64,000 nt of DNA from Paenibacillus sp. BK033 (GTDB lineage Bacteria > Bacillota > Bacilli > Paenibacillales > Paenibacillaceae). A model generated the notes under the pieces. It saw only the letters and a list, made by a program, of their open reading frames with translations. It ran no database searches and was not told the origin of the DNA. Position 1 is the stretch's first letter, and each line of letters begins with the position of its first letter. Location: positions 62,001 through 126,000 of the forward strand of contig NZ_SLVP01000004.1 of assembly GCF_004345425.1 (NCBI RefSeq). Reading direction: 5' to 3'. Shown one piece after another: positions 8,213-17,252 of this stretch. A program made the translations under genes and the position numbers.

Positions 8213-9688
8213 ATGAGTGATAACACACAGGTTGTTCAGCAAGAAGAGTATCGCAAGCTCAATCTTATAGAACGTATGGGCTACGGCTTCGGAGATTTTG
8301 CTCAAAATCTTGTTTTTGGTACTGTCGGAGGCTTTCTGGCCCTCTTTCTGACGACTGTCAATGCGATCGGTACGGCAACTGCGGGATTTATCTTCCTCTT
8401 TGTCCGTATCATCAATGTAATATGGGATCCGATGGTCGGGACTTATGTCGATAAACGCTCATCAAGAGCAGGTAAATACCGTCCTTGGTTACTTCGTGCA
8501 GGTATTCCGCTGGTTATCTTGGGTGCGCTGCTGTTTGCGCCTATTCCCGGCGTCCGTGGATCTATTCCTTTTATCTTTATTACTTATTTGTTGCTCGACT
8601 TGGTATATTCCGTCGTTAATATTCCGTACGGCTCGCTGAACGCCTCGTTGACTCGTAACCCTGAATCTGTTGACCAAATCACAACGACTCGCATGACGCT
8701 TGCAAATATTGCCAATCTTCTTGTTTATACTCTGTTTCCCATGTTTGTGCAAATGGTGGCGCCTAAAGATCGTTCACTTAAAGACACGGGTCTGTTTGGA
8801 TTAAAACTGAACATGGGGACGTATACGGACCCTTCAGCAGATCATGCATGGTTTGGTGTTTATGCCGTTTATATGGTTATTGGCGCCATTGCGCTTTTCC
8901 TCTGCTACAAGTTTACGAAAGAACGCGTTGTTGCCAACGCCGAACAATCGGCGCAAGTCAAAGTCTATGATTTCTTTGTTGAATTTAAGAATAATAAACC
9001 ATTGATCATCTTGGGCATTTTCTTCATGCTGGCATTTACATTTATGTTTTTCATGAATACGGTTAATGGATTTTTCTATCAATATACGGTTGATCATTCC
9101 GACTGGATGGGTGCTGTGGGGCTGATTGCCTCGATACCTGGTATCGCTTTTACCGTATTCTGGCCAAAACTCAAGAAAATCTTCGGCAAAAAGGGCTTTT
9201 TCCATCTCTTCCTCGGTATGTTTGTTGTCGGCGAAATTCTGACTTGGATTTGGAGTCTCGATGGTATGCAAGATCAACTTTGGTTGGCCTATGTTTCGAC
9301 ATTCATCAAGCAGTGGGGCTTGTCCTCAGCGACAGGTTTCATGTGGGCGCTTGTTCCCGAAGTGGTTTCGTATGGCGAATTGAAGTCTGGTAAGCGCAAT
9401 GCTGCTATCATCAACGCGATTATGGGGCTCTTCTTCAAGATTGGTTTTACGCTAGGCGGTGCCGTTCCATTGTGGTTCCTTGCAGCGTATGGATTTAATG
9501 GAGATGCTGAGCACCAGACGGCTAACGCCCTTTCTGGGATTAATATGACGGCTATTTGGATACCTGCTGTTCTTGCTATTGTTTCAATGATTGTCATGCA
9601 GCTCTATCCGCTGTCTGATAAGGACGTTGACAACATTAATAAAGAACTTGACGCAAAACGCGCTGAAATGAAAGAAATAGAAGCTTAA
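8213..9688 (+). CDS. GPH-family sugar:cation symporter
   Basis: The protein has 491 residues from ATG 8213 with GGAG 8 bases ahead. About twelve membrane segments are visible. The early motif RMGYGFGDFAQN and the loop DPMVGTYVDKRSSRAGKYRPW are typical of the glycoside-pentoside-hexuronide:cation symporters (MelB, XynB/XylP group), which import sugars or short glycosides with H+ or Na+ at the cytoplasmic membrane. No hydrolase or isomerase gene is adjacent. The gene and its leader have more A/T-ending codons than the neighbours and stand alone between two similar hairpins, which suggests acquisition by transfer. The XylR-like operator in the leader suggests a xyloside or xylose-related substrate. 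Confidence 0.88.
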   Translation: MSDNTQVVQQEEYRKLNLIERMGYGFGDFAQNLVFGTVGGFLALFLTTVNAIGTATAGFIFLFVRIINVIWDPMVGTYVDKRSSRAGKYRPWLLRAGIPLVILGALLFAPIPGVRGSIPFIFITYLLLDLVYSVVNIPYGSLNASLTRNPESVDQITTTRMTLANIANLLVYTLFPMFVQMVAPKDRSLKDTGLFGLKLNMGTYTDPSADHAWFGVYAVYMVIGAIALFLCYKFTKERVVANAEQSAQVKVYDFFVEFKNNKPLIILGIFFMLAFTFMFFMNTVNGFFYQYTVDHSDWMGAVGLIASIPGIAFTVFWPKLKKIFGKKGFFHLFLGMFVVGEILTWIWSLDGMQDQLWLAYVSTFIKQWGLSSATGFMWALVPEVVSYGELKSGKRNAAIINAIMGLFFKIGFTLGGAVPLWFLAAYGFNGDAEHQTANALSGINMTAIWIPAVLAIVSMIVMQLYPLSDKDVDNINKELDAKRAEMKEIEA

Positions 9689-9726
9689 ATCTAAAGAAGC
9701 CGATGATTGAACTCGAGAGAGTATTG

Positions 9727-9758
9727 AAAGGGCCATCCCCCAGGGGATGGCCCTTTTT
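9727..9758 (+). terminator. Rho-independent terminator after GPH symporter
   Basis: AAAGGGCCATCCCC (9727-9740) and GGGGATGGCCCTTT form a long stem with a two-base loop, followed by a run of T. This is a strong intrinsic terminator. Confidence 0.9.
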
Positions 9759-9802
9759 TGTGATGAATCGGCTGAGATTTTTGATTTATTTTGATCGTTC
9801 CG

Positions 9803-9852
9803 TTGACAAATGAATGAATCGTTCATACACTATAAATAAATGAACGATTCAT
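9803..9852 (+). promoter_or_regulatory. Promoter with twin TetR-type operators
   Basis: The -35 TTGACA (9803-9808) and -10 TACACT (9826-9831) are 17 bp apart. Two copies of the palindrome ATGAA-N3-TTCAT lie at 9814-9826 and 9840-9852, centre to centre 26 bp; together they also form a 15-bp inverted repeat. One copy fills the promoter spacer and the other covers the transcribed start region. The likely ligand is the TetR protein at 10824-11420, giving repression of the SDR-TetR operon. Confidence 0.75.
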
Positions 9853-9876
9853 TCAACGTATGAGGAGGAACTTTAA

Positions 9877-10782
9877 ATGGGTGAAATTAATCAAGCCGAG
9901 TGTCAAAACGCAAGAGGAAAATATGTGGTAATTACAGGTGCTACGAGCGGGATCGGGTTAGCGGCTGCACAAGAGTTAGCCGCTAGAGGGGCGAATTTGG
10001 GCATCGTTGCGCGCAATGCGGCAAAAGCGAACGAGATTGCGGATAAACTGCGGGCGGCTTCCGGCAATCGGATAACGGTGGACGTATTCATCGCCAACAT
10101 GTCCTCCCAGCAATCCATCCGCCGGGCGGCAGACGAGATATTGGCGAAATGCCCAAGGATCGATATTTTAATCAATAATGCGGGCGCCATGTTCGTTGAC
10201 CATAAGCTGACGGAAGATGGACTAGAGATGTCCTGGGCGGTCAACCATATTGCACCTTTCTTGTTAACGACACTGCTCCTTGATAAACTGATGTTGAGCG
10301 AACATGCCCGCGTCATCACGACGTCGTCCCATGGCCACAAGATGGCCAGGAAGGGCATCCGATTCGATGATTTAAACGGAGAGCGTTGTTTTGGATTTTG
10401 GGGGAAAATGAAAGGCGGCCCTAACTTCCGATACGGCGAGACGAAGCTGGCAAACATATTGTTCACTGCTGAGCTGGCGAAACGATTGCAAGGCACCAAT
10501 GTTGACGCGTATTGCTTTGACCCGGGACTGGTCGACACGAATTTCAATCAGGATAACGGAAGGCTGGCCCGCATGACGATGGCTGTCATGAAGCGTTTTT
10601 CCCGAACTCCCGAGAAGGGCGCGGAGACGCTTGTATGGCTGGCAGATACTGACGCAAAGAATCTGGAAAGCGGACGTTATTACGCCGACAAGCAAATGAC
10701 GACGCCGTCGGAGCAAGCCGGCAGCATGGAAGCGGCGAAGAAGCTGTGGGAAGTGACCGAGGAGCAAATCCGTATATCGTAG
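9877..10782 (+). CDS. Short-chain dehydrogenase (retinol dehydrogenase-like)
   Basis: The protein has 301 residues from ATG 9877 with GAGGAGG upstream. It shows a Rossmann motif TGATSGIG at about residues 20-27, an NNAG motif at about 106-109, a catalytic Ser in ITTSSHG and the YGETK motif (Tyr and Lys) at about 187-191. This is a classical NAD(P)H-dependent SDR of the long 300-residue type that resembles retinol dehydrogenase and WW-domain oxidoreductases. It is the first gene of a two-gene operon with a TetR repressor, behind a twin-operator promoter. The inferred role is reduction of a reactive aldehyde or ketone that also acts as inducer; the substrate is unknown. Confidence 0.88.
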   Translation: MGEINQAECQNARGKYVVITGATSGIGLAAAQELAARGANLGIVARNAAKANEIADKLRAASGNRITVDVFIANMSSQQSIRRAADEILAKCPRIDILINNAGAMFVDHKLTEDGLEMSWAVNHIAPFLLTTLLLDKLMLSEHARVITTSSHGHKMARKGIRFDDLNGERCFGFWGKMKGGPNFRYGETKLANILFTAELAKRLQGTNVDAYCFDPGLVDTNFNQDNGRLARMTMAVMKRFSRTPEKGAETLVWLADTDAKNLESGRYYADKQMTTPSEQAGSMEAAKKLWEVTEEQIRIS

Positions 10783-10823
10783 ACTTAAGCCGTGGGTCGA
10801 CGCGCGAAAAGGAAGAAGGATAA

Positions 10824-11420
10824 ATGATGCCAAGAATAGCAAAAGCGCAAGCCGAGCAAGCGTTCGACGGACGCAAGGATCAGATCAAAAAGGCGGCTCT
10901 TAAAATATTTGCGGAGAAAGGGCTCGCCGGCACGAAGATGAGCATGATCGCGGAGGAGGCCGGCATCAGTCAGGGCTTATCTTACCGCTATTTCGAGTCT
11001 AAAGACGAGATTTTCGCGCTTCTCGTGGAAGAGGCGATCGAGGAATCCCGGAACGCCGTAGGGGATATCAAAAAGCTGCCAGGTTCCCCTCTTGAGCAAT
11101 TAAGAGCGTTCACGCTTCGAATGTTGGATGAGAACCACAAGCTCTATTTCCTGCTTGTTCAACAGGCGCAAACGTCGGAGGGCGTTCCAAGCAGGGCGAG
11201 AGAAGCCATCGGGCGGTATTCTCCCCAGGACACCATCGAGCAGATAATCCCAATATTCGTCCAAGGGCAGCAAGAAGGACAATTTGCAGAAGGCGATGCC
11301 TACAAGCGTTTGATATTATTTCTATCGGTTGTGAACGGTCTAATGCTTCAAGATGCAAAGGCCGTCGGAATGGATTGGACGCAAGAAGTTGACCGTCTGA
11401 TGAACATCTTGACGAGATAA
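10824..11420 (+). CDS. TetR-family repressor
   Basis: The protein has 198 residues (ATG 10824, or 10827 for the second ATG; AAGGAAGAAGGA lies upstream). The N-terminal HTH is at about residues 15-62 with FAEKGLAGTKMSMIAEEAGIS and YRYFESKDE, followed by a ligand-binding helical domain. It lies 41 bp behind the SDR gene on the same strand and most likely represses the shared promoter through the twin palindromes at 9814-9852. Confidence 0.9.
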   Translation: MMPRIAKAQAEQAFDGRKDQIKKAALKIFAEKGLAGTKMSMIAEEAGISQGLSYRYFESKDEIFALLVEEAIEESRNAVGDIKKLPGSPLEQLRAFTLRMLDENHKLYFLLVQQAQTSEGVPSRAREAIGRYSPQDTIEQIIPIFVQGQQEGQFAEGDAYKRLILFLSVVNGLMLQDAKAVGMDWTQEVDRLMNILTR

Positions 11421-11559
11421 ATGAAACAATGAGGAGAACCATAGTAAAAATAACGTAATATCGGGGCATAGCAACAATATTTCCCCCATAGACGTATGAA
11501 CTTGCGAGCGCTACACTAGGGAAGGCGACAGAGAATAAACATAGTGGGAGCTTGTAAAC

Positions 11560-12954
11560 GTGACTTTATCAGACCATACTCCATCCTGGAAGAAGCTTAG
11601 TCTTTATGCCGTAACCTGGCCGATTTTCGTGGATTCCGTACTCCGGATGCTGCTGGGCACGGTTGACGTGTTTATGTTAAGCCGCATCTCCGACAAGGCG
11701 ACGGGCGCAGTCGGCTTAGCCAATGAAATTATTTATTTCTGTATCATGATGTTCGGCTTTGTTGGCATAGGCACAAGCGTTGCGGTTTCTCAGTATATTG
11801 GTGCCGGTCGTGCGAAAGAAGCGGGCCGTATTTCCGCGATGGCGATCTCGATGAACCTGATCTTCGGGATACTCGTCAGCATCGTTCTCGTATGTTTTGG
11901 GGAAGCGCTGCTGCGTCTGCTGAACTTAAACCCCGAACAAATCGGAATCGCAAACCGCTATTTAAAGATTATCGGCGCATTTATTTGGGTCGAGGCGCTT
12001 TCTTACGCGGTTTCGTCGGTCATCCGTTCGACCGGAAACACAAAGAGCGTTATGTTTGTAACGTTAGGCGTCAACCTCCTCCATATGGGAGGCAATTATT
12101 TGCTTATTTTCGGCAGCCTGGGCTTCCCGGAATGGGGAGTTACGGGAGCCGCCATCTCAACGGTCGTCAGCCGTTTGCTTGGCATCGTTGTTCTTTTTAT
12201 CCTTTTGTACCGCAGATCGGCCGCACCGATTCGAAGGAAGGATTACGTGAGCTGGAACGGTTCTTACGCCAAAAAAATCCTGAGCATCGGCCTGCCTGCC
12301 GCGGGGGAGCATCTCTCTTACCAATCGCAGTACTTGATGATCATTGGCTTCGTCAATATGATTGGCATTACCGCGTTAAACACGCATGTGTACGTCATGA
12401 ATGTATCGAACTATTTTATGGCGCTGGCGCTGGCGATTGGGATGGGGACGGAGATTATCGTCGGACAAATGGTCGGCGCGGGAGAAATGAAGGAAGCCTA
12501 CCGCAGACTGATGAAAAGCGTAAGAGTCAGCTTCTTGTTGACCTTTGCTGTCGTTGGCGTGGCTGCGATATTCCGGCATGAGTTGATTGGAATGTTTACG
12601 AAGGACCCTGACATTATTGCGGCCGGAGCGGGTATATTTTTGCTTTCCATTATACTTGAGCCCGGCCGAACCTTTAATATGGTCATTATCAATTCGCTGC
12701 GCGCCGCCGGGGATGCGCGATTCCCCGTTTTAGCGGGCGTCATTTCCATGTGGGGAGTCTCGGTACCGCTTGCTTATTTGCTGGGCGTTCATTTCGGGAT
12801 CGGCTTGCTTGGCATATGGATTGCTTTCACGGTGGACGAATGGCTGCGCGGAGTTATGATGCTGCTTCGCTGGAGAAGCAGGGTATGGGAGAAGAAAGCA
12901 TTAGTAAAACCGGTTTCCGTCGCTCCGGATAACGGCGCGGGAGCACAGGCATAA
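11560..12954 (+). CDS. MATE-family efflux transporter
   Basis: The protein has 464 residues from GTG 11560 with GGGAG 9 bases ahead. There are about twelve membrane helices in two similar halves. The early TWPIFVDSVLRMLLGTVDVFM pattern and AVGLANEI are typical of the NorM/DinF-like MATE fold. MATE proteins export cationic drugs or metabolites in exchange for H+ or Na+. The 139-bp gap upstream shows no clear operator. It is a single gene closed by its own terminator, and its substrate cannot be predicted. Confidence 0.9.
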   Translation: MTLSDHTPSWKKLSLYAVTWPIFVDSVLRMLLGTVDVFMLSRISDKATGAVGLANEIIYFCIMMFGFVGIGTSVAVSQYIGAGRAKEAGRISAMAISMNLIFGILVSIVLVCFGEALLRLLNLNPEQIGIANRYLKIIGAFIWVEALSYAVSSVIRSTGNTKSVMFVTLGVNLLHMGGNYLLIFGSLGFPEWGVTGAAISTVVSRLLGIVVLFILLYRRSAAPIRRKDYVSWNGSYAKKILSIGLPAAGEHLSYQSQYLMIIGFVNMIGITALNTHVYVMNVSNYFMALALAIGMGTEIIVGQMVGAGEMKEAYRRLMKSVRVSFLLTFAVVGVAAIFRHELIGMFTKDPDIIAAGAGIFLLSIILEPGRTFNMVIINSLRAAGDARFPVLAGVISMWGVSVPLAYLLGVHFGIGLLGIWIAFTVDEWLRGVMMLLRWRSRVWEKKALVKPVSVAPDNGAGAQA

Positions 12955-12983
12955 GCTGAAATATTGCATATTGTCACACCGCA

Positions 12984-13016
12984 CGAAACCCGGTCATTTA
13001 GACCGGGTTTCGGTTT
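12984..13016 (+). terminator. Rho-independent terminator after MATE gene
   Basis: CGAAACCCGGTC (12984-12995) and GACCGGGTTTCG (13001-13012) are perfect complements around a 5-base loop, followed by GTTTT. Confidence 0.9.
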
Positions 13017-13032
13017 TGTAATGCAATCCGCA

Positions 13033-13140
13033 TTACTTTGAATTGTTTTGCATCTTAGGTTTTCCTTGATCGTTCGGGTCGTTAGACCGTGAAGGGCTGC
13101 TCTTTGGGGTGTTGTTATCGGGCTTTGCCTTTGTGCTCAC
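13033..13140 (-). CDS. Small 35-residue hydrophilic protein, unrecognised
   Basis: A minus-strand frame starts with GTG at 13140 and stops with TAA at 13033-13035. Its ribosome site is one of the best in the window: AGGAGGTGA (complement of 13148-13156), exactly 7 bases before the start. The product is rich in Lys, Asn, Ser, Pro and Asp, with no aromatic residue and no hydrophobic stretch (start MSTKAKPDNNTPKSS). It lies downstream of the catalase gene on the same strand and 16 bp from the MATE terminator. Composition and size recall small acid-soluble spore proteins, but I do not recognise a family; that link is a guess. Confidence 0.5.
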   Translation of the reverse strand: MSTKAKPDNNTPKSSPSRSNDPNDQGKPKMQNNSK

Positions 13141-13208
13141 TGTACATTCACCTCCTGTATGATCCATAAAGAGTATTCCAACAAACCGATTTTCTTATTA
13201 AATTGGAC

Positions 13209-15215
13209 TTAGAGCTGTCGTTTCCAGAAACGGCCCTGCGCGATTCCGTTAATGAACGCTTCAATCGTGGAATGAGTTAAATCGTACACTCCGGCCTCGT
13301 CCAATTTCACCCTTGCCGACGCTAACGCTTGATCATCGCTGACAGCGAGCGCCAACGGTTTATAGTGCTTATACGCCGTTTCGATGAAGGCCAAGGCGGG
13401 TGCCGGAATCGAAGGCCCGCTGCTAACCAATAATACGGCATCGTAGAGAGTAGGGTCGGTCGTCTCAAAGGTAGCCGTTACTTTCAGCGGGTTAGGCAAA
13501 TCATGGAGCTTACGGCCGACAATCGTATAATTAACGTTTTGTTCCGTCAGAGCCGTCGTCCATTCGGCAAACCGTTCCACATCAGGATCGCCAACCCGGA
13601 CGATTGCGACTTTTTTCGTATCCGGGAGAAGGACCGTGTCGGCCATGCTGAGAGCGGGAGATTTTTTGTCGGATTTCACTTCCATGTTGTCCTCGGGAAG
13701 AGGGGCACCGATTTGGTCTGCCACTTCTTGCGCCAGGCTGCGATCGATATGATTCATCAGGGCAACCGCGTTTGCTTTTACGGGATCGGATTTGCACTTG
13801 CCCAGCTCAAAGCAGAAAGCCTTCTTTACATGCTCTCGTTCGTAAGGAGCCAGACTATTGTAGAAAAGTTTCGCTTGCGAATAGAAGTCCAGGAAGCTTT
13901 CGCTGCGTCCTCTGATTTTGCGTCCGTCAATCCGCTCTTGATAATGCGCATAACCCCCGTGCTCTTCGGGGACCGGTGCGGGCTGATTGGCGTTCAAGCC
14001 GTTCCGATGGTAGCTGGTTTGTCCCTGATGAATGTTCATCTGATGCATGCCGTCGCGTTGATTGTTATGGAAGGGGCAAACAGGCCGGTTGATCGGAATT
14101 TGGTGGAAATTGGGGCCGCCTAGCCGAGATAGCTGCGTGTCGGTATAGGAGAATAACCGCCCTTGCAAAAGGGGATCGTTCGAGAAATCGATACCGGGCA
14201 CGACATGACCGGGGTGGAAGGCGACCTGCTCCGTCTCCGCGAAGAAATTGCTGACATTCCGGTTTAATGTCATTTTGCCGACCCGTTTCACGGGAACTTC
14301 CTCTTCGGGCCACAATTTGGTGGGGTCCAGCAGATCAAAATCGAATTTATGCTCATCCTCTTCCGGAATAAGCTGCAAGCCAAGCTCCCACTCCGGATAT
14401 TGGCCTTTTTCGATCGCTTCGTATAAATCCTCTCTGTGAAAATCCGGATTTTTGCCCGCGATTTGCTGAGCTTCATCCCAAACCAAGGCATGCATCCCCA
14501 AGACAGGCTTCCAATGAAATTTGACGAAATGAGATCGCCCTGCGGCGTTCACGAGCCGGAAGGTATGCACGCCAAAGCCTTCCATCATGCGAAGGCTGCG
14601 CGGAATGGCCCGATCGCTCATGACCCACATTACCATGTGGGCCGTCTCCGGATTTTGCCCGATAAAATCCCAGAACGTATCATGGGCGCTGGCCCCTTGC
14701 GGGATTTCGTTATGCGGTTCGGGCTTCACGGCGTGGACGAAATCAGGGAACTTGATGGCATCCTGAATAAAGAAAACGGGCATGTTGTTGCCTACCAGGT
14801 CATAGTTGCCCTCATCCGTGTAAAACTTGGTGGCGAAGCCGCGCACGTCCCGAACGGTATCGTTTGATCCCCTTGATCCTTGCACCGTTGAGAAACGCAC
14901 GAATACAGGCGTGATTTTGGAGGGATCCGTAAGAAAATCGGCCTTGGTGAACTCCTCCAAGGACTCATAAAGCTGAAAAAATCCGTGAGCGCCAACGCCG
15001 CGCGCATGAACGACTCGCTCGGGGATGCGCTCGTGATCGAAGTGAGTCATCTTCTCGCGAAAGTGGAAGTCCTCCATCAGAGTAGGGCCGTGTTGCCCTG
15101 CCTTTAGGGAGAACTCGTCCTCGGCCATTTTGAGCCCCTGGTTGGTGGTCAAATCATGCCTACCCTCACTGTTAACGGTATATTTCTTTAATTGCTCCGT
15201 TTTCTTATTGTCCAT
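13209..15215 (-). CDS. katE: Large-subunit catalase with C-terminal class I glutaminase-like domain
   Basis: The protein has 668 residues from ATG 15215, preceded by AGGAGG with a 9-base gap; the frame runs on upstream without another good site. Residues about 20-500 are the haem catalase core: catalytic His in [11 protein letters not shown], Asn in GNNMPVFF and haem-ligand Tyr in [12 protein letters not shown]. After about 530 comes a Rossmann-like DJ-1/PfpI domain ([10 protein letters not shown] onward), as in the HPII/KatE large catalases. It breaks down hydrogen peroxide in the cytoplasm or, in spore formers, in the spore. It is monocistronic apart from the small ORF downstream. No PerR box was evident in the 90-bp upstream gap. 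Confidence 0.95.
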   Translation of the reverse strand: MDNKKTEQLKKYTVNSEGRHDLTTNQGLKMAEDEFSLKAGQHGPTLMEDFHFREKMTHFDHERIPERVVHARGVGAHGFFQLYESLEEFTKADFLTDPSKITPVFVRFSTVQGSRGSNDTVRDVRGFATKFYTDEGNYDLVGNNMPVFFIQDAIKFPDFVHAVKPEPHNEIPQGASAHDTFWDFIGQNPETAHMVMWVMSDRAIPRSLRMMEGFGVHTFRLVNAAGRSHFVKFHWKPVLGMHALVWDEAQQIAGKNPDFHREDLYEAIEKGQYPEWELGLQLIPEEDEHKFDFDLLDPTKLWPEEEVPVKRVGKMTLNRNVSNFFAETEQVAFHPGHVVPGIDFSNDPLLQGRLFSYTDTQLSRLGGPNFHQIPINRPVCPFHNNQRDGMHQMNIHQGQTSYHRNGLNANQPAPVPEEHGGYAHYQERIDGRKIRGRSESFLDFYSQAKLFYNSLAPYEREHVKKAFCFELGKCKSDPVKANAVALMNHIDRSLAQEVADQIGAPLPEDNMEVKSDKKSPALSMADTVLLPDTKKVAIVRVGDPDVERFAEWTTALTEQNVNYTIVGRKLHDLPNPLKVTATFETTDPTLYDAVLLVSSGPSIPAPALAFIETAYKHYKPLALAVSDDQALASARVKLDEAGVYDLTHSTIEAFINGIAQGRFWKRQL

Positions 15216-15305
15216 ATGATAATTCCTCCTAGCCGTGTATAAGAACCCTACGTTCAAATACCCTATTTGCTAGGATTTAATCTTGGCAGACGAAGAAAAT
15301 AGCCC

Positions 15306-16205
15306 TCAGCCTTTGTTTCTTTCCATAAACGCTAGAATTTCATGAAGGGATTGATTCTGTTTTTCCGTTGTCAACGGCTGAAACAAATCGCCTTTTTCGC
15401 TTATTCTTCCCGCTATATTCAACATCGTAAAGTCCGTAGGCTGAACCCCTTCCGCTAGTTCCGACCATGTTAACGGGGCGGCAACGGTTGCATTCGGCTT
15501 GGCTCGCGGGGAGTATACGACAGGCATGGTTCTTCCTCTCCACAGCTGCAAGTAATCGAAATAAAGCTTGTCTCCTCTTTTTGAAACGACTCTTTCAAGC
15601 GTAATCCGCTCCGGCATTTGCTCTCTAAAATAATTTGCAATAAAGGCCGTTATTTTTCTAGTTTGTTCAAACGTATAAACCGGCTCAATAGGTACAAAAA
15701 CCTGAAGCCCTGAAGAGCCCGAGGTTCTCGGTACGGAAGACAATCCAAGGGATTGAAGAAGCTCCTTCAGCATTAATGCTACCTCGATGACGCGATGAAA
15801 GCTTTTGTCATCGGGAGGGTCCAGATCAAAAACCATTTCCATGGGGTAATCGGTTTTATCGTAACGGTCAAATGGAACGTGAAATTCAACAGCACCGTAA
15901 TTTGCGGCCCACACCAAGGTAGACGTATCGTTTAATAGGATTCGCTCCTTACTTTTATAGAAAACTTGGCTTACCCATTCCGGTGCGGACGCGGGGACGG
16001 ACCTTTTTTCAATTTTCTTTCCGGTTATTCCATGCGGATAGAGCCACACCATTAGCAGTCTATTTTTTGCATGCTGAATCATGTAAGGCGACACACTGAC
16101 CAAATAGTGAATATAGTCGAGCTTTGAAATCCCCTGCGCCTTCCAAATGATGCGGTCAGGATGGGTAATTTCAATTCTTTTGCCATCAACGACGACTTCC
16201 TCCAC
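15306..16205 (-). CDS. ligD: LigD-type DNA polymerase/primase domain protein
   Basis: The protein has 299 residues from GTG 16205 (GGGGG about 10 bases upstream; a less certain start). It opens with the typical THPDRIIW segment of the LigD polymerase family, has the metal-binding DLDPPD motif at about residues 130-135, then SGSSGLQVFVPIEP and a late FDYLQ segment. These archaeo-eukaryotic primase-type enzymes fill gaps and add nucleotides in bacterial non-homologous end joining. Here the polymerase is a separate gene, divergent from the ligase at 16289. No Ku gene is in the window, so end joining would need Ku from elsewhere. Confidence 0.9.
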   Translation of the reverse strand: MEEVVVDGKRIEITHPDRIIWKAQGISKLDYIHYLVSVSPYMIQHAKNRLLMVWLYPHGITGKKIEKRSVPASAPEWVSQVFYKSKERILLNDTSTLVWAANYGAVEFHVPFDRYDKTDYPMEMVFDLDPPDDKSFHRVIEVALMLKELLQSLGLSSVPRTSGSSGLQVFVPIEPVYTFEQTRKITAFIANYFREQMPERITLERVVSKRGDKLYFDYLQLWRGRTMPVVYSPRAKPNATVAAPLTWSELAEGVQPTDFTMLNIAGRISEKGDLFQPLTTEKQNQSLHEILAFMERNKG

Positions 16206-16288
16206 GCGCCAAAAGCCCCCAGTGTTTTTCTATATTTTCAATCCTTTTTGCTCAAACTATGTATTATCCAAAAAACGGAGTGATCAGT

Positions 16289-17230
16289 GTGGAGCCTATT
16301 TTACCGATGGAGCCCATGAAGAGCGCCGCCATTCCAACAGGAGAAGAATGGATCGCACAGGTAAAATGGGATGGTGTCCGGATTTTAACCTATGCCGATC
16401 GCGGCGAAGTAAAGCTTTATAACCGCAAGCAGAATGAGAGGACCATGCATTATCCGGAGATTACAAACCTGCGCGAATATTGCAGCAGTCCATCCGTCAT
16501 TTTAGACGGTGAGGTGATCTCCTTAGGCGATCATGGCAAGCCATCCTTTCAACGGGTGATGAGGCGGGACGGTGTAAGGAACGGGGATCGGATAAGAAGG
16601 GCCATCGAGACAGTGCCGATTTTTTATATGATATTCGACATTATCTACTTCAATGGGGTGTGGATTCATGATAAGCCGTTTCATGAAAGAGTTGAGTTAT
16701 TATCTCGAGTCATTACACCCAACAAGCATATACAGCTGGTTCCGTCGGTTCCCCATACCGAAAGCTTATTTGACGCAGTAAAACGGCAAGAAATGGAGGG
16801 GATTGTGCTTAAAAGAATAAATTCCTCCTATGCTATCGGGAAGAAAAAGGATGACTGGCTAAAGGTGAAAAATTTTCAGGATCTCATCGCCGTCATTGGC
16901 GGATTTACTCTAGGCCATAATACGATTAATTCGATTTTGCTCGGATTATACGATTCCGTTGGAAGGCTGCATTATGTGGGGCATACCGGCACAGGGAAAA
17001 TGACGGTTAAGGATTGGAGAGAGCTGACTGAAGAATTGAGCGGAAGCGTTACCGGCGATCACCCTTTCGATCATCTCCCGCCGCGTCATAAGGATGCCAT
17101 ATGGGTACGGCCGGAGAAGACCGTAAAGATCAAATATGCGGAATGGACGGAAGGCGGATCGCTCAGGCAGCCGAGTATCGAGGGATTTGTTGAATTTCCG
17201 CCGGATGAATGCTTGCTTGATAGAAGTTAA
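16289..17230 (+). CDS. ATP-dependent DNA ligase (LigD ligase-type)
   Basis: The protein has 313 residues from GTG 16289, which has GGAG exactly 8 bases upstream; the ATG at 16259 has no ribosome site. The nucleotidyltransferase motif I is VKWDGVR with Lys26 as the adenylated residue. Motif III (YMIFDIIYFNG) and motif IV (EGIVLKR) follow, then KKDDWLKVKN (motif V) and an OB-fold end. It seals nicks with ATP. It lacks the polymerase and phosphoesterase domains of three-part LigD proteins; the polymerase is the divergent neighbour 83 bp away. The uracil-DNA glycosylase follows closely, so the two may share a transcript. Confidence 0.92.
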   Translation: MEPILPMEPMKSAAIPTGEEWIAQVKWDGVRILTYADRGEVKLYNRKQNERTMHYPEITNLREYCSSPSVILDGEVISLGDHGKPSFQRVMRRDGVRNGDRIRRAIETVPIFYMIFDIIYFNGVWIHDKPFHERVELLSRVITPNKHIQLVPSVPHTESLFDAVKRQEMEGIVLKRINSSYAIGKKKDDWLKVKNFQDLIAVIGGFTLGHNTINSILLGLYDSVGRLHYVGHTGTGKMTVKDWRELTEELSGSVTGDHPFDHLPPRHKDAIWVRPEKTVKIKYAEWTEGGSLRQPSIEGFVEFPPDECLLDRS

Positions 17231-17252
17231 AAAAGGAGCCGATGAACGAGAA

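Noticed and set aside
11892..12581. 229-codon plus-strand frame within the MATE gene
   Set aside because: It is the +1 frame of the MATE exporter, is rich in Arg and Gly and has no start signals of its own.
13503..14123. 206-codon plus-strand frame opposite the catalase gene
   Set aside because: It is antisense to the conserved catalase core and has no ribosome site.
15306..17230. Complete NHEJ system
   Set aside because: Polymerase and ligase are present but no Ku gene is in the window, so only a partial system can be claimed.
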